This document shows, in pieces, positions 17,441 through 26,136 of a stretch of DNA of 37,359 bases. Numbering within the stretch: position 1 is the stretch's first letter; every line of letters begins with the position of its first letter. The position numbers and the translations under genes were made by a program. The DNA lies in assembly GCF_016463485.1 (NCBI RefSeq), contig NZ_JAEMRD010000018.1, positions 1-37,359 on the forward strand, read 5' to 3'. The stretch is from Brevundimonas sp. (GTDB lineage Bacteria > Pseudomonadota > Alphaproteobacteria > Caulobacterales > Caulobacteraceae). The notes beneath the pieces were generated by a model. That model did not search any database. It was given only the letters and a program-made list of their open reading frames with translations, and was not told the origin of the DNA.

Positions 17441-17944
17441 ATGAACGCACTGGGCCCCGAAGAGGTCGACGTTCCCTACGATCCGCTGGACGTGGTCGAA
17501 CACGTGCTGAACGCGGAGAACCTGCCGTTCGACCGCACGGACGACGGCGACCTGGCTTTCGCCCTGGCCGGCGACTGGAAGGACTATGAGCTGTGGTTCG
17601 CCTGGCGGCCGGAAGGAGATTGTCTCCAGTTGTGCTGCGCGCTCGATCTGCGGGCCACCAAGTCGCGTCGCAACGCCGCCTATGAACTGGTCAGCCTGGT
17701 CAACCAGCGCGCCTGGATGGGGCATTTCGAGGTCTGGTCCGAGGACGGCGAGATCGTCTTCCGCCACTCCCTGGCCCTGCCGCACGGCGAGCGCCCGACC
17801 CTGGCCCAGGCCGCCTCGATGATCGATGCGGCGGTGGAGACGGCCGACCGCTACTATCCCGCCTTCGACTTCATGATCCGCGGCAACAAGAAGCCGCAGG
17901 AGGCGATCGACTCCTGCCTGTTCGAGACCGTCGGCACGGCGTGA
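17441..17944 (+). CDS. YbjN-domain protein
   Basis: A 167-residue cytoplasmic protein of the YbjN family (type III secretion chaperone-like fold), common as a single gene in alphaproteobacteria. Recognisable stretches are DPLDVVEHVLNAENLPFDRTDDGDLAFAL, a central beta region (ELWFAWRPEGDCLQLCCALDL), and RRNAAYELVSLVNQRAWMGHFEVWSEDGEIVFRHSLAL. The biochemical role of the family is not established. The end overlaps the GTG start of proC by four bases, so it is probably translated together with proC. The 79-base gap upstream contains a short hairpin-forming segment (GAGGGG with CCCCTC, near 17393-17418). Confidence 0.82.
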   Translation: MNALGPEEVDVPYDPLDVVEHVLNAENLPFDRTDDGDLAFALAGDWKDYELWFAWRPEGDCLQLCCALDLRATKSRRNAAYELVSLVNQRAWMGHFEVWSEDGEIVFRHSLALPHGERPTLAQAASMIDAAVETADRYYPAFDFMIRGNKKPQEAIDSCLFETVGTA

Positions 17945-18738
17945 TCGCGCCGGACGCCCCCGTCGTCCTGGTCGGCTGCGGCCGGCTCGGCTCGGCCATC
18001 GTCGAGGGCTGGCTGGCGACGGGCTTCGATCCGCGCCGCCTGATCATTCTCAGCCCCTCGTCCAAGCCCGTCGCCGAGGCCGCCGCCCTGCGCGGTGCCC
18101 GGCTGAACCCCGATCGATCGGTCCTGACCGAGGCGGGCTCCGTCGTCCTCGCCGTCAAGCCCGCCATGTGGCGCTCGGTCGCCGAGGGCCTGTCCGACGC
18201 CTTCGATCCCGGTGCGGTGATCGTCTCGGTCATGGCCGGGGTCCGCGACGAGGCGATTTCGGAGGCCTTCCTCGGCCGATCGGTGGCGCGGGTCATGCCG
18301 ACCACCGGCGTGGCGACGGGGCAGGGGGTGGCCGCCATCTATGCCGCCAACCGCAATGCGCGCGAGGCCGCGCACCGACTGTTCGACCCCCTGGCCGACA
18401 CCGTCGATCTGGATCAGGAAGCCCTGATCGATGTGGCCACCGCCGTCGCCGGCTCCGGCCCCGCCTATGTCCACGCCTTCACTCGCGCCCTGGCCGAGGC
18501 GGGGGAGGCGCAGGGGCTGGACGCGGAAAGCGCGCTCAGGCTGGCGCGTGGCGCGGTGCGCTCGGCGGCCTCGGCCGATCCAGCGACGTCTTTGAGCGAC
18601 CTCATCGCCCGCGTCGCCTCCCCAGGCGGCACTACGGAAGCGGGGCTGAAAGCGCTGGCTGATGGGCGGGCGTTGGACGCATCGGTTGAGGCGGCGGTCG
18701 CAGCAGCCCTGGAACGCGCGCGCGAACTCGCGGGTTAG
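17941..18738 (+). CDS. proC: Pyrroline-5-carboxylate reductase
   Basis: ProC reduces pyrroline-5-carboxylate to proline with NAD(P)H in the cytoplasm. The 265-residue product has the Rossmann motif VVLVGCGRLGSAIVEGW at the N-terminus, LAVKPAMW, a MPTTGVATGQG loop, and the C-terminal dimer/substrate region with VAGSGPAYVHAFTRALAEAG and the family signature DLIARVASPGGTTEAGLKAL. The GTG start overlaps the YbjN-family stop. Length and motifs are normal for the family. Confidence 0.95.
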   Translation: MIAPDAPVVLVGCGRLGSAIVEGWLATGFDPRRLIILSPSSKPVAEAAALRGARLNPDRSVLTEAGSVVLAVKPAMWRSVAEGLSDAFDPGAVIVSVMAGVRDEAISEAFLGRSVARVMPTTGVATGQGVAAIYAANRNAREAAHRLFDPLADTVDLDQEALIDVATAVAGSGPAYVHAFTRALAEAGEAQGLDAESALRLARGAVRSAASADPATSLSDLIARVASPGGTTEAGLKALADGRALDASVEAAVAAALERARELAG

Positions 18739-18825
18739 GATCGATTGGCTCGGCGACTGGAAGGAGAAGACCACGCGCGGCCGGTTATGCGTGGACTACT
18801 GCAATCATCGAGCTAAGCTTTCAGG

Positions 18826-19302
18826 ATGAAGACTGGTCTCCTGGTGCTCGTCATCACCATTGGCATCACGGGCTGCGTTCGCCTCGAAGATAACGATGGT
18901 GAGTCCTTCGAGCGTATAGCCGAGTTCGATGGCCGCCTGATCGAGTTGAATGGCAAGGCGACAACCACCTCACGGGTCAGTCTCGAGCTTTACGAATACT
19001 CTTCAGGGCTCCATCCCAAGAGATACGACATTAGGTCTGACTGCTTTGACGCCGGATATTTCGACGAGAGCCGGAACCAGTATGTCAGTGGCTTTGCCCC
19101 GGTGACGCCTCAGGATGGTCCATCTCTGAAACCTCATGACCGTTATTGCGATCCTGACGACGTGTCGCGCCAGCGGCAGTTGAGAGAGTGGATGTTCTCG
19201 GGCGCGAAGATATCAATTCGGCCAGACGATGGCCGAGCAGTGATTGAGACGCAGACTGGTGCTACTGCCGTCTTCTTACGCAATTCCACGCTGACAAAGT
19301 AA
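18826..19302 (+). CDS. Putative lipoprotein of unknown function, lower-GC gene
   Basis: A 158-residue product with a short hydrophobic signal and a lipobox ITGC at 14-17, so probably lipidated at Cys17. After it come a beta-rich segment (FDGRLIELNGKATTTSRVSLELYEY) and a region with Cys in RSDCFDAGYF and DRYCDPDD, ending SGAKISIRPDDGRAVIETQTGATAVFLRN. The pattern of two cysteines and a final hydrophobic strand is loosely like META/HslJ domains, but I do not recognise the family. The base composition is visibly less GC-rich than flanking genes and codon use includes many A/T third positions. Both suggest acquisition from elsewhere. No partner gene adjoins it in the same operon. Confidence 0.6.
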   Translation: MKTGLLVLVITIGITGCVRLEDNDGESFERIAEFDGRLIELNGKATTTSRVSLELYEYSSGLHPKRYDIRSDCFDAGYFDESRNQYVSGFAPVTPQDGPSLKPHDRYCDPDDVSRQRQLREWMFSGAKISIRPDDGRAVIETQTGATAVFLRNSTLTK

Positions 19303-19342
19303 GGGACAGAAAGTTGTCGCGAGGCCGTAGACTTGAACGTCC

Positions 19343-19858
19343 CTACCTCGACACCAACCGCCCACGTGACAGGTTCGACGCCAGCCGGTCGAAGGCGCGG
19401 TCGGCCTCTTCCCAGGTGTTGTAGCCGAAGACGTCGGCGATGCTGTTGGAGTAGCGCGAATATTTGACCGGCAGGCGCTTGCCGTCGGCGGTGACGACCT
19501 CGCCCTCGATCGTCGCCCCGCCAATCGAGACGCTGTCGAAGATCGACAGGCCGGGGCGGTCGATCGACTGCTGCATCGTCGGGCGGTTGGGCTTCAGGTC
19601 GGTCACGACCAGATTGACCTGGGCCCCGGCCAGGGCGCCGCTGCGGGCCAGTTCGCGTTCGACCGTCTGCTTCAGGTCGTCGATCTGCCAGTTGACGTCA
19701 CGCTCGCCCAGCTTGTCGACATCCTCGATCAGGTCGCCGCCGATGGTCACGGTGACGGACGGGGCGGACAGACGCGGCTGGTTGGCGGGCTCGGCCTGGG
19801 CGGCGGCGGCGACTGCCATGACGGCGGCGAGGGGGGCGAAGAAAGCGAACCTGCGCAT
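19343..19858 (-). CDS. Secreted protein of unknown function
   Basis: A 171-residue product beginning with a clear signal peptide (MRRFAFFAPLAAVMAVAAAAQA, cleavage expected before EP) and therefore exported to the periplasm or beyond. The mature part has a beta/alpha pattern (VTVTIGGDLIEDVDKLGERDVNWQIDDLKQTVERELARSG, then VNLVVTDLKPNRPTMQQSIDRPG, then GATIEGEVVTADGKRLPVKYSRYSNS). It resembles small alphaproteobacterial exported proteins without a named function. AAGGAG stands just before the ATG, an unusually good ribosome binding site. It lies 65 bases upstream of the sensor kinase stop on the same strand convention, so the kinase-regulator unit may read through to it. Confidence 0.72.
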   Translation of the reverse strand: MRRFAFFAPLAAVMAVAAAAQAEPANQPRLSAPSVTVTIGGDLIEDVDKLGERDVNWQIDDLKQTVERELARSGALAGAQVNLVVTDLKPNRPTMQQSIDRPGLSIFDSVSIGGATIEGEVVTADGKRLPVKYSRYSNSIADVFGYNTWEEADRAFDRLASNLSRGRLVSR

Positions 19859-19923
19859 GATGATCTCCTTGGGTCCCTGTCCCGATGAAGATGCGCCCGG
19901 TACCGCCTTTCCGCAAGACGCCG

Positions 19924-21267
19924 CTAACCCGGCAGCCGGATCAGCGCCTTCAGCCCGCCCATGTCGGAGCGGTCCAGTGTGATGTCGCCGCCGTGCCCGC
20001 GCGCCACGTCGCGCGCGATGGCCAGGCCCAGGCCGACACCCTTGGTGTTCTGGTTGCGGCTTTCGTCGAGGCGCGAAAAGGGGGCGAAGGCCTCTTCGTG
20101 CATCTCTTCGGGAATGCCGGGGCCGTCGTCCTCGACCGCGATCTCGATCCCGCCGGACGCCAGGGCCCGAGCCGACAGGCGGACGTGCTCGCCATGCGCC
20201 GCGGCGTTGCCGGCCAGGTTGTTCAGGGCGCGACGGATGGCGATGGGGCGCAAGGTGGCCTTCAACCCCTCCGGTGCCTCGACCTGAACTTCGGCGCCGC
20301 TGCGGCGGGCGTCGTCGCCGGCGGAGGCGAGCAGGGCGGCGACGTCGATGACCTGGGCCGCCTCACCCGCCTCGCCGCGCGCGAAGGCCAGGTATTCGTC
20401 GATCATATGCTCCATCTCGTCCAGATCGCCCTTCATCGCCGTCTGGCGCTTGAACGGTGGGGCGAGCGCCAGCTCCAGCCGCAGCCGGGTCAGGGGCGTC
20501 CTCAGGTCGTGGCTGACCGAGGCCAGCAGGGCGGTGCGCTGGTCGATGTGGCGCTGGATCCGGTCGCGCATGGCCAGAAACGCCGTCGCCGCCTGACGCA
20601 CCTCGCGCGCGCCATGCGGCTTGAACCGGGGCTGGATCTCGCCGCGCCCGAAGGCCTCGGCCGCCTCGGCCAGCCGTTCGATGGCCCGGACCTGATTGCG
20701 GATAAACAGGATGGCCACCGACATCAGCAGCACGGTCGCGATCGTCAGCCACAGCACGAAGATATGGGCCTGGGTCGCCACGGCGCGTTCGCGAGGCGCG
20801 ATGATGCGCAGCACCCCGTTCGGCTCCTGCACCTGGATATCGACGTAAGCCGGGTAGCGGGTGGTGTCGAACCAGAAGGGCTGGTCCAGCCGCGACGCCA
20901 GCGCCTGTTCCAGGGTGCGATCCACGATGCCGATCCGGCCGCGACGCTGTTCGGTCGGAAGCCGTTCGTCCTCGATCAGGGCGACGGAAAGCTGCATCGA
21001 TTTCTCGGCCCGGGCGGCGATGACAGCCAGGTTCTGCGGCGTCGGATTGTCGCGATAGCTTTCGGACGCCCAGGCGATGTCCCCGGCCAACCCCTCCGAC
21101 AGACGCGCGGTCACCCTCTGCCAATGGGCGTCAAAGAAGGCCCAGGTCACCGCCCCCTGCATGATCAGGATCGGCGCCACGATGATCAGCAGCGACCGCC
21201 CCCACAGCGAGGCCGGCAGCCTACGCTTGATGAACCGGCCGAGGACGGCGGGGGGGACGAACCTCAT
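19924..21267 (-). CDS. EnvZ-type sensor histidine kinase
   Basis: A 447-residue inner-membrane kinase. Two membrane helices (about 24-45 and 168-189) bracket a periplasmic sensor of about 120 residues. A HAMP linker (about 190-240), a dimerisation/phosphoacceptor domain with His253 in SVSHDLRTPLTRLRLELAL, and a HATPase domain follow, with the N box (ALNNLAGNAAAH), the G1 box (VEDDGPGIPEE) and the G2 box (GVGLGLAIAR). Domain order and motifs fit the EnvZ group. It lies 16 bases downstream of the OmpR-type regulator gene on the same strand, so the two form a two-component system. The signal sensed is unknown. Confidence 0.93.
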   Translation of the reverse strand: MRFVPPAVLGRFIKRRLPASLWGRSLLIIVAPILIMQGAVTWAFFDAHWQRVTARLSEGLAGDIAWASESYRDNPTPQNLAVIAARAEKSMQLSVALIEDERLPTEQRRGRIGIVDRTLEQALASRLDQPFWFDTTRYPAYVDIQVQEPNGVLRIIAPRERAVATQAHIFVLWLTIATVLLMSVAILFIRNQVRAIERLAEAAEAFGRGEIQPRFKPHGAREVRQAATAFLAMRDRIQRHIDQRTALLASVSHDLRTPLTRLRLELALAPPFKRQTAMKGDLDEMEHMIDEYLAFARGEAGEAAQVIDVAALLASAGDDARRSGAEVQVEAPEGLKATLRPIAIRRALNNLAGNAAAHGEHVRLSARALASGGIEIAVEDDGPGIPEEMHEEAFAPFSRLDESRNQNTKGVGLGLAIARDVARGHGGDITLDRSDMGGLKALIRLPG

Positions 21268-21283
21268 GGTCGCGCCGAAACCA

Positions 21284-22012
21284 TCAATCCGGTGCCAGCA
21301 TGTACCCCACCCCGCGTACGGTCTGGAGATAGCGCGGGTTCTTGGGGTCGGCTTCCAGCTTGCGACGCAGGCGGGTCACCTGCACGTCCACGGCGCGGCC
21401 GGTGATGTCGGCGGTGTCGGGCGACAGGTCCATCCGCTCGACCGGCGAATGGGCGTGGATGGCCAGGGTCTTCAGCAGTTGCGCCTCGGCCTCGGTCAGG
21501 CGCAGCGGCTTGCCGTCGCGCGACAGCTCCAGCCGCTCCATGTCGAACGACACCTCGCCCAGCCGGATTTCGCGCGGGGTCAGGGGCTTGCCGCCCGTGC
21601 GACGCAGGATCGCCTCGATCCGCAATGCCAGTTCCTTGGGCTCGAACGGCTTGGACATATAGTCGTCGGCGCCGCGCGACAGGCCCTCGATCCGGTCCGA
21701 CGCCTCGCCGCGCGCGGTCAGCAGCAGCACAGGCGTCTTGGACAACTGCGCCTTGGACCGTACCCAGGACGTCAGCTCCAGCCCCGTCTCACCCGGCATC
21801 ATGACGTCCAGGATGACCAGGTCGAACTCGATCAGCTCCATCAGCCGACGCGCGGCGGCGGCGTGGGCGGCTCCGGTGGTGCGATAGCCCTCGCGCGCCA
21901 GATATTCCTTCAGCAGTTCGCGAATGCGATCATCGTCGTCGACGACCAGCAGGTGACGTCCGACGCCGGGGCCCGCGACGGGGCCGGAGCGATTGCGTGA
22001 TTCGTAACTCAT
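21284..22012 (-). CDS. OmpR/PetR-type response regulator
   Basis: A 242-residue response regulator. The receiver domain (about 18-135) has the acidic cluster in LLVVDDDDRI, the phosphoacceptor Asp69 in LVILDVMMPG, Thr/Ala in LLLTARG, and Lys121 in YMSKPF. A winged-helix DNA-binding domain (about 145-240) contains LRLTEAEAQLLKTLA, RAVDVQVTRLRRKLE and the typical ending RYLQTVRGVGYMLAPD. The ATG at 22012 gives a short disordered lead-in; an upstream start would add 36 residues lacking family support. It is the first gene of the two-component pair, and autoregulation is common for this class. Confidence 0.93.
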   Translation of the reverse strand: MSYESRNRSGPVAGPGVGRHLLVVDDDDRIRELLKEYLAREGYRTTGAAHAAAARRLMELIEFDLVILDVMMPGETGLELTSWVRSKAQLSKTPVLLLTARGEASDRIEGLSRGADDYMSKPFEPKELALRIEAILRRTGGKPLTPREIRLGEVSFDMERLELSRDGKPLRLTEAEAQLLKTLAIHAHSPVERMDLSPDTADITGRAVDVQVTRLRRKLEADPKNPRYLQTVRGVGYMLAPD

Positions 22013-22120
22013 AGTCTGGGGCTCATCGGCGTGTTCCGCGCGTGCATACAGCGTGGCCGAGATCAAGGCGACCTGCAAGGAACCCTGTTCCGTTGCGCCC
22101 GCTCGAACGTCCGGGTGCAA

Positions 22121-22732
22121 TCAACCCCAGGCCCGCATCGCGATCCGGACAACGCCCAGCAGTTTGTCGCGGCTGGCACCGTCGCGAGCGAGGGTGGACA
22201 TCCCCTGAATGACCGCTGTGGTGTGCCCGGCCAGAGCGCCCGCATCGGTGTCTTCAGGCAGTTCTCCGTCGACCACCGCGTGTTCTATCCGGCGTCTGAG
22301 GTGGGCCTCGACCGCGTTGCGCAGAGCTGCCAGCTCGGCCTGAACGTCAGCGGCCGAGGCCGAAACGCTGATGGCAGAGGTGGCCAGCATACAGCCGGGC
22401 GGCGTCGTCGGATCGGTGAAGGTCTGGGCCGCACCCGACATCAGGGCCAGGGCGGCGTCGCGCGCCGATCCCGCCGCGTCGATGATCTCCTGGGGCGAAG
22501 TCGGATGCGACAGGTAGCGGCGAACGGACTCCAGAAAGAGACCCTTCTTGTTGCCGAACGCCGCATAGACGCTCGGCGGTGAAACCCCCATCGCCGCCGT
22601 CAGGTCCCCCAGCGAGGTGGACTCATAACCATGCCGCCAGAACAGCAGCATGGCCGTTTCCAGGGCGGCCTCGCGATCGAACGAGAGGGGTCTGCCCGCC
22701 TTGCGGATCGATGACGACTGCGACGTTTTCAT
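22121..22732 (-). CDS. TetR/AcrR-family transcriptional regulator
   Basis: A 203-residue repressor-type regulator. The N-terminal helix-turn-helix domain is clear: LSFDREAALETAMLLFWRHGYESTSLGDLTAAMGVSPPSVYAAFGNKKGLFLESVRRYL (about 16-74). The C-terminal ligand domain contains CMLATSAISVSASAADVQAEL, a feature of the TetR_C_16-like group that often regulates redox enzymes. The ATG at 22732 is chosen over an upstream start that would lie in the intergenic promoter region. It is divergent from the aldo-keto reductase gene with 75 bases between the starts, so it probably controls that gene and itself. Confidence 0.92.
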   Translation of the reverse strand: MKTSQSSSIRKAGRPLSFDREAALETAMLLFWRHGYESTSLGDLTAAMGVSPPSVYAAFGNKKGLFLESVRRYLSHPTSPQEIIDAAGSARDAALALMSGAAQTFTDPTTPPGCMLATSAISVSASAADVQAELAALRNAVEAHLRRRIEHAVVDGELPEDTDAGALAGHTTAVIQGMSTLARDGASRDKLLGVVRIAMRAWG

Positions 22733-22773
22733 AGCGCCCGTTATGAAACTCTTGACCTGTGACGGCAAGGGCC

Positions 22774-22800
22774 TCACTAGGTTCCATAGCAATCACTAGG
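22774..22800. promoter_or_regulatory. Direct repeat TCACTAGG between the TetR gene and the reductase gene
   Basis: TCACTAGG occurs at 22774-22781 and 22793-22800, 19 bases start to start, in the 75-base divergent intergenic region. A TTGACC hexamer at 22753-22758 could be a -35 element for the reductase, and the second repeat copy overlaps its AGGAAA ribosome binding site. Either copy could be part of an operator for the adjacent TetR protein, though TetR sites are usually inverted repeats. Confidence 0.35.
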
Positions 22801-22807
22801 AAACCCG

Positions 22808-23920
22808 ATGTCGCTCTCCGATTACCGCACCCTGGGACGTTCCGGCCTGTTGGTCAGTCCCCTGTCGCTCGGCACCATGACGTTCGGGACCGCTCGCTGG
22901 GGCGCGGCCGAGGATCAGTCCCGGGCGATCTTCGACGCCTATGTCGACGCCGGTGGCAACGTCATCGACACGGCCGATGTCTATGCCGGCGGGCGCGGCG
23001 AGGAGATGGTCGGGCGGTTCATCGCCGATCGGCGCCTGCGTCACGACCTGGTCCTGTCGACCAAGGCGGGCTTCGGCACAGGCCAGGGCCGTCTGGCCGG
23101 CGGCAACGGGGCCAAACACATCCACAGCGCGCTGGAAGGGTCGCTGCGGCGGCTCGGCGTGGACCATGTCGATCTCTACTGGGTCCACGTCTGGGACTCG
23201 GTCACGCCGCCGGACGAACTGCTCCAGACCATGGCCGGACTCCTTCGGTCGGGAAAGATCCGCTACTGGGGCATCTCGAATGCGCCGGCCTGGTACGTCG
23301 CCAGCCTGGCCACCCTGGCGCGGGCCACGAACCAGCCGGGGCCGATCGCGATGCAGTATTTCTATTCCCTGGTCAGCCGCGACGTCGAGGACGAGCATTT
23401 GCCGCTGGGTGCCGAATTCAGCCTGGGCATGGTGCCGTGGAGCCCGCTTGCCTACGGCCTGCTGACCGGCAAGTATGACCGCGCCGCGATCGAGGCCGGT
23501 GCCCCCCGCGCCGGTGGCGTGCCGCGCGAAGCGGCACAGGCTGGCGAGGCTCGGCCCGAGAGCGACAACCGTCTCGACGGCGCCAACCCGTTCGGCGACA
23601 CCCTGTTCACCGAGCGCAACTGGACCATCGTCGACACCCTGAAGCGCGTGGCGGACGAAGCGGGCCAGAGCCCGGCCCGAATCGCCCTGGCCTGGGTCAT
23701 CGGCCGAAGGGGCGTGGCGACCACCCTGATCGGCGCCAGTCGTCCGCAACAGATCGTGGACAACGCCTCCGCCCTCGACATCGACCTGTCCGACGACCAC
23801 CGCGCCGCGCTGGACGCCGTCAGCGCGCCCGGGCAGCGGTTGATCTACGGCCTGTTCAGCGACGCCGGACGTCGCGGCGCGGTATTCGGCGGCGACTCGG
23901 TCATGCCCTGGCGACCGTGA
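22808..23920 (+). CDS. Aldo-keto reductase
   Basis: A 370-residue NADPH-type oxidoreductase of the aldo-keto reductase superfamily (TIM barrel). The catalytic tetrad is visible: Asp54 and Tyr59 (NVIDTADVYAGG), Lys86 (LVLSTKAGFG) and His127 (DLYWVHVWD). Cofactor-binding elements follow in PWSPLAYGLLTGKY and in GVATTLIGASRPQQIVDNASAL. It is longer than single-domain members because of an insert near 225-260. The ATG follows AGGAAA. A TetR gene is transcribed divergently and probably represses it. The natural substrate is not deducible; a carbonyl compound is likely from the family. Confidence 0.94.
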   Translation: MSLSDYRTLGRSGLLVSPLSLGTMTFGTARWGAAEDQSRAIFDAYVDAGGNVIDTADVYAGGRGEEMVGRFIADRRLRHDLVLSTKAGFGTGQGRLAGGNGAKHIHSALEGSLRRLGVDHVDLYWVHVWDSVTPPDELLQTMAGLLRSGKIRYWGISNAPAWYVASLATLARATNQPGPIAMQYFYSLVSRDVEDEHLPLGAEFSLGMVPWSPLAYGLLTGKYDRAAIEAGAPRAGGVPREAAQAGEARPESDNRLDGANPFGDTLFTERNWTIVDTLKRVADEAGQSPARIALAWVIGRRGVATTLIGASRPQQIVDNASALDIDLSDDHRAALDAVSAPGQRLIYGLFSDAGRRGAVFGGDSVMPWRP

Positions 23921-23935
23921 GGTGCGCTTGCCCCG

Positions 23936-24712
23936 CTAGTCGCTGATCTCGACGTCGTCGATCCACAGCCTGCGCGGACCGTCGGGGATATAGGTTTCCC
24001 AGCCGATGTTGACCCGCTCCATCGCCGGCAGTTCCCAGACGTAGGACGCCGGCTGGTGGACGCAGCCCTGGCCGGTGGCACCCACGTCCGGCCCCGAGAT
24101 CGGCCGCCCGTCGATGGACAGGGTCAGGCCGGTCGGCGCGATCCGCCAGGCGACATCGACCCAGCGTCCCTCCGGCATGACGTCGGCCTCGCCAGCATGG
24201 CCCCAGCAGTCGGACATCGGGGCCGTGGGGTCCGAATAGCCGTCGGGCGTCTCATAGTTCGACATCAGCCGCGATCCGGTGGGCGTCGGCAATTGTCCCC
24301 CGAACCGGACCAGTCCCGTATGGCCGTCGCTGCGCCGCACGCCGCGTCCCTCGATGAGGGTCCAGTGGATTTCCTCGCGAGGGCCCTGTTCCAGCCAGAC
24401 CTTCATCCGCCCCGACAGACCGTCGCGGCCTGCGGGAAACAGCGGGCTACCCTGGTTGAACAGATAGACGGTGCCCGTTCCCGCTACGTCGATGCGCACC
24501 GACCGGCGCCCGGAGGCGGCGCGGGTGTCGTCGATGACCGCCGTGCCGTTCACCTGCTGCACGCCCCAGGGCCCGCCCGGTGGTCCCCCCACGGCATAGG
24601 CCTCGAAGTCGTCGGCGATGGCGGGCCCTGCACCTCGGGCCTCGGGCGGCGTGGCACAGGCGGCCAGACCGAACCCCAGACCGGCACCGAGCATCTTCAG
24701 GTTGATTTTCAT
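23936..24712 (-). CDS. Lipoprotein with predicted jelly-roll (concanavalin A-like) domain
   Basis: A 258-residue product with a signal ending in the lipobox LAAC (Cys19), so likely an envelope lipoprotein. The mature part begins IADDFEAYAVGGPPGGPWGVQQVNGTAVIDDTRAASGRRSVRIDV and ends WELPAMERVNIGWETYIPDGPRRLWIDDVEISD, the strand pattern of glucanase or LamG-like beta sandwiches seen in polysaccharide lyases and carbohydrate-binding proteins. Two cysteines (MSDCWGH and GQGCVHQ) may pair. No catalytic residues could be assigned. The ATG at 24712 precedes a perfect signal peptide; the longer reading upstream is not supported. Its end faces the reductase gene end 15 bases away. Confidence 0.75.
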   Translation of the reverse strand: MKINLKMLGAGLGFGLAACATPPEARGAGPAIADDFEAYAVGGPPGGPWGVQQVNGTAVIDDTRAASGRRSVRIDVAGTGTVYLFNQGSPLFPAGRDGLSGRMKVWLEQGPREEIHWTLIEGRGVRRSDGHTGLVRFGGQLPTPTGSRLMSNYETPDGYSDPTAPMSDCWGHAGEADVMPEGRWVDVAWRIAPTGLTLSIDGRPISGPDVGATGQGCVHQPASYVWELPAMERVNIGWETYIPDGPRRLWIDDVEISD

Positions 24713-24844
24713 GACGAGACCCCGTGTCCGGCTGTGGTAGCGATCCCAGTCTCGCCCGGTCGATGAAGGCGCGCAACCTTGCCGGTGCCTTGCGCTGATC
24801 GCGACGGACGCTAGAGGTGGGGGGAGTTCGGGGATCCCATCATC

Positions 24845-26116
24845 ATGTTCAGCCTGCTGAACCTTCAAAGCCTGTTCGGGCTGATCGTCATCGTGGCGGC
24901 GGCCTGGGGGCTGTCGGAAAACAAGCGGGCCTTTCCCTGGCGGCTGGCGCTCGGCGCGGTCGGGGTGCAGGCGGCCCTGGTGCTGGCGCTGTTCGCCATT
25001 CCCGGATCGCAGGTCGTGCTGGCCGGGATCACCGGCGCAGTCGACGGTCTGACGGTCGCGGCCGGCAAGGGGGCGCAGTTCGTGTTCGGCTATCTGGCCG
25101 GGGGCCAGCAGCCCTATGTGGTCGGCAACGAGGGGGCGCTATTCACCTTCGCCTTCAACGTCCTGCCGATGATCCTGGTGATCTCGGCCCTGTCGGCCCT
25201 GCTGTGGCACTGGAAGATCCTGAAGTGGATCACCCACGGGTTTGGCTTCATCTTCCAGAAGACCATGGGTTTGGGCGGGGCGTCGGCGCTTGCCGTGGCC
25301 GCCAATATCTTCCTCGGCATGATCGAGAGCCCGATCGTGATCCGCGCCTATCTGGACAAGCTGACGCGGTCCGAGATCTTTCTGATGATGGTGGTGGGTC
25401 TGGCCACCGTGGCGGGGTCGACCATGGTCGCCTATGCGACCATCCTGTCGGCGGTCCTGCCCAATGCGGCGGGGCACGTCCTGGTCGCCTCGATCGTCTC
25501 CGCGCCCGCAGGCGTCCTGCTGGCCCGCATCATGATCCCGGAAAAGCCGGGCGAGGGCGGGGCGGTCGCCGATTACGGCTCGGCGTTGAAATACGACTCG
25601 GCCATCGACGCCATCGTCAAGGGCACGTCGGACGGCCTGATGGTGGTCATGAACATCTCGGCGGTGCTCATCGTGTTCGTGGCCCTGGTCGCCCTGGTCA
25701 ACATCATGATCGGCTGGATCCCGATGTTCGGAGAGCCCCTGACGCTTGAACGTCTGCTGGGCTGGATCTTCTGGCCGGTGGCCTGGCTGACGGGCGTGGA
25801 GGCATCGGAGGCCGGTCGCGCCGGCTGGCTGCTGGGCGTCAAACTGACCCTGACCGAGTTCGTCGCCTTCATCGAACTGGGCAAGGTGCCGGCGGCCGAG
25901 ATGAGCGAACGGACGCGAATGCTGATGACCTATGCCCTGTGCGGGTTCGCCAACATCGGCTCGGTCGGGATCACCGTCACGGGCCTGTCGGTGCTGATGC
26001 CAGAACGCCGCGAGGAGGTTCTGGGCATGATCTGGAAGGCGCTGTTCGCCGGCTTCTGTGCCACCCTGATGACGGCGGCGGTTGTCGGGGCCATGCCGGC
26101 CTCCATATTCGGCTGA
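24845..26116 (+). CDS. Concentrative nucleoside transporter (NupC/CNT family)
   Basis: A 423-residue inner-membrane permease that imports nucleosides with protons or sodium. The family layout is complete: N-terminal helices (MFSLLNLQSLFGLIVIVAAAWGLSENKRAFPWR), the gate region with FAFNVLPMILVISALSALLWHWKIL, the signature ASALAVAANIFLGMIESPIVIRAYL, VAGSTMVAYATIL, and the late motif YALCGFANIGSVGITVTGLSVLMPERR. The number of helices and the length are normal. It is transcribed away from the lipoprotein gene, and the 132-base gap carries GGGGA before the ATG. A GST gene follows after 20 bases. Confidence 0.95.
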   Translation: MFSLLNLQSLFGLIVIVAAAWGLSENKRAFPWRLALGAVGVQAALVLALFAIPGSQVVLAGITGAVDGLTVAAGKGAQFVFGYLAGGQQPYVVGNEGALFTFAFNVLPMILVISALSALLWHWKILKWITHGFGFIFQKTMGLGGASALAVAANIFLGMIESPIVIRAYLDKLTRSEIFLMMVVGLATVAGSTMVAYATILSAVLPNAAGHVLVASIVSAPAGVLLARIMIPEKPGEGGAVADYGSALKYDSAIDAIVKGTSDGLMVVMNISAVLIVFVALVALVNIMIGWIPMFGEPLTLERLLGWIFWPVAWLTGVEASEAGRAGWLLGVKLTLTEFVAFIELGKVPAAEMSERTRMLMTYALCGFANIGSVGITVTGLSVLMPERREEVLGMIWKALFAGFCATLMTAAVVGAMPASIFG

Positions 26117-26136
26117 GCCGAACACAGGATCGACCG

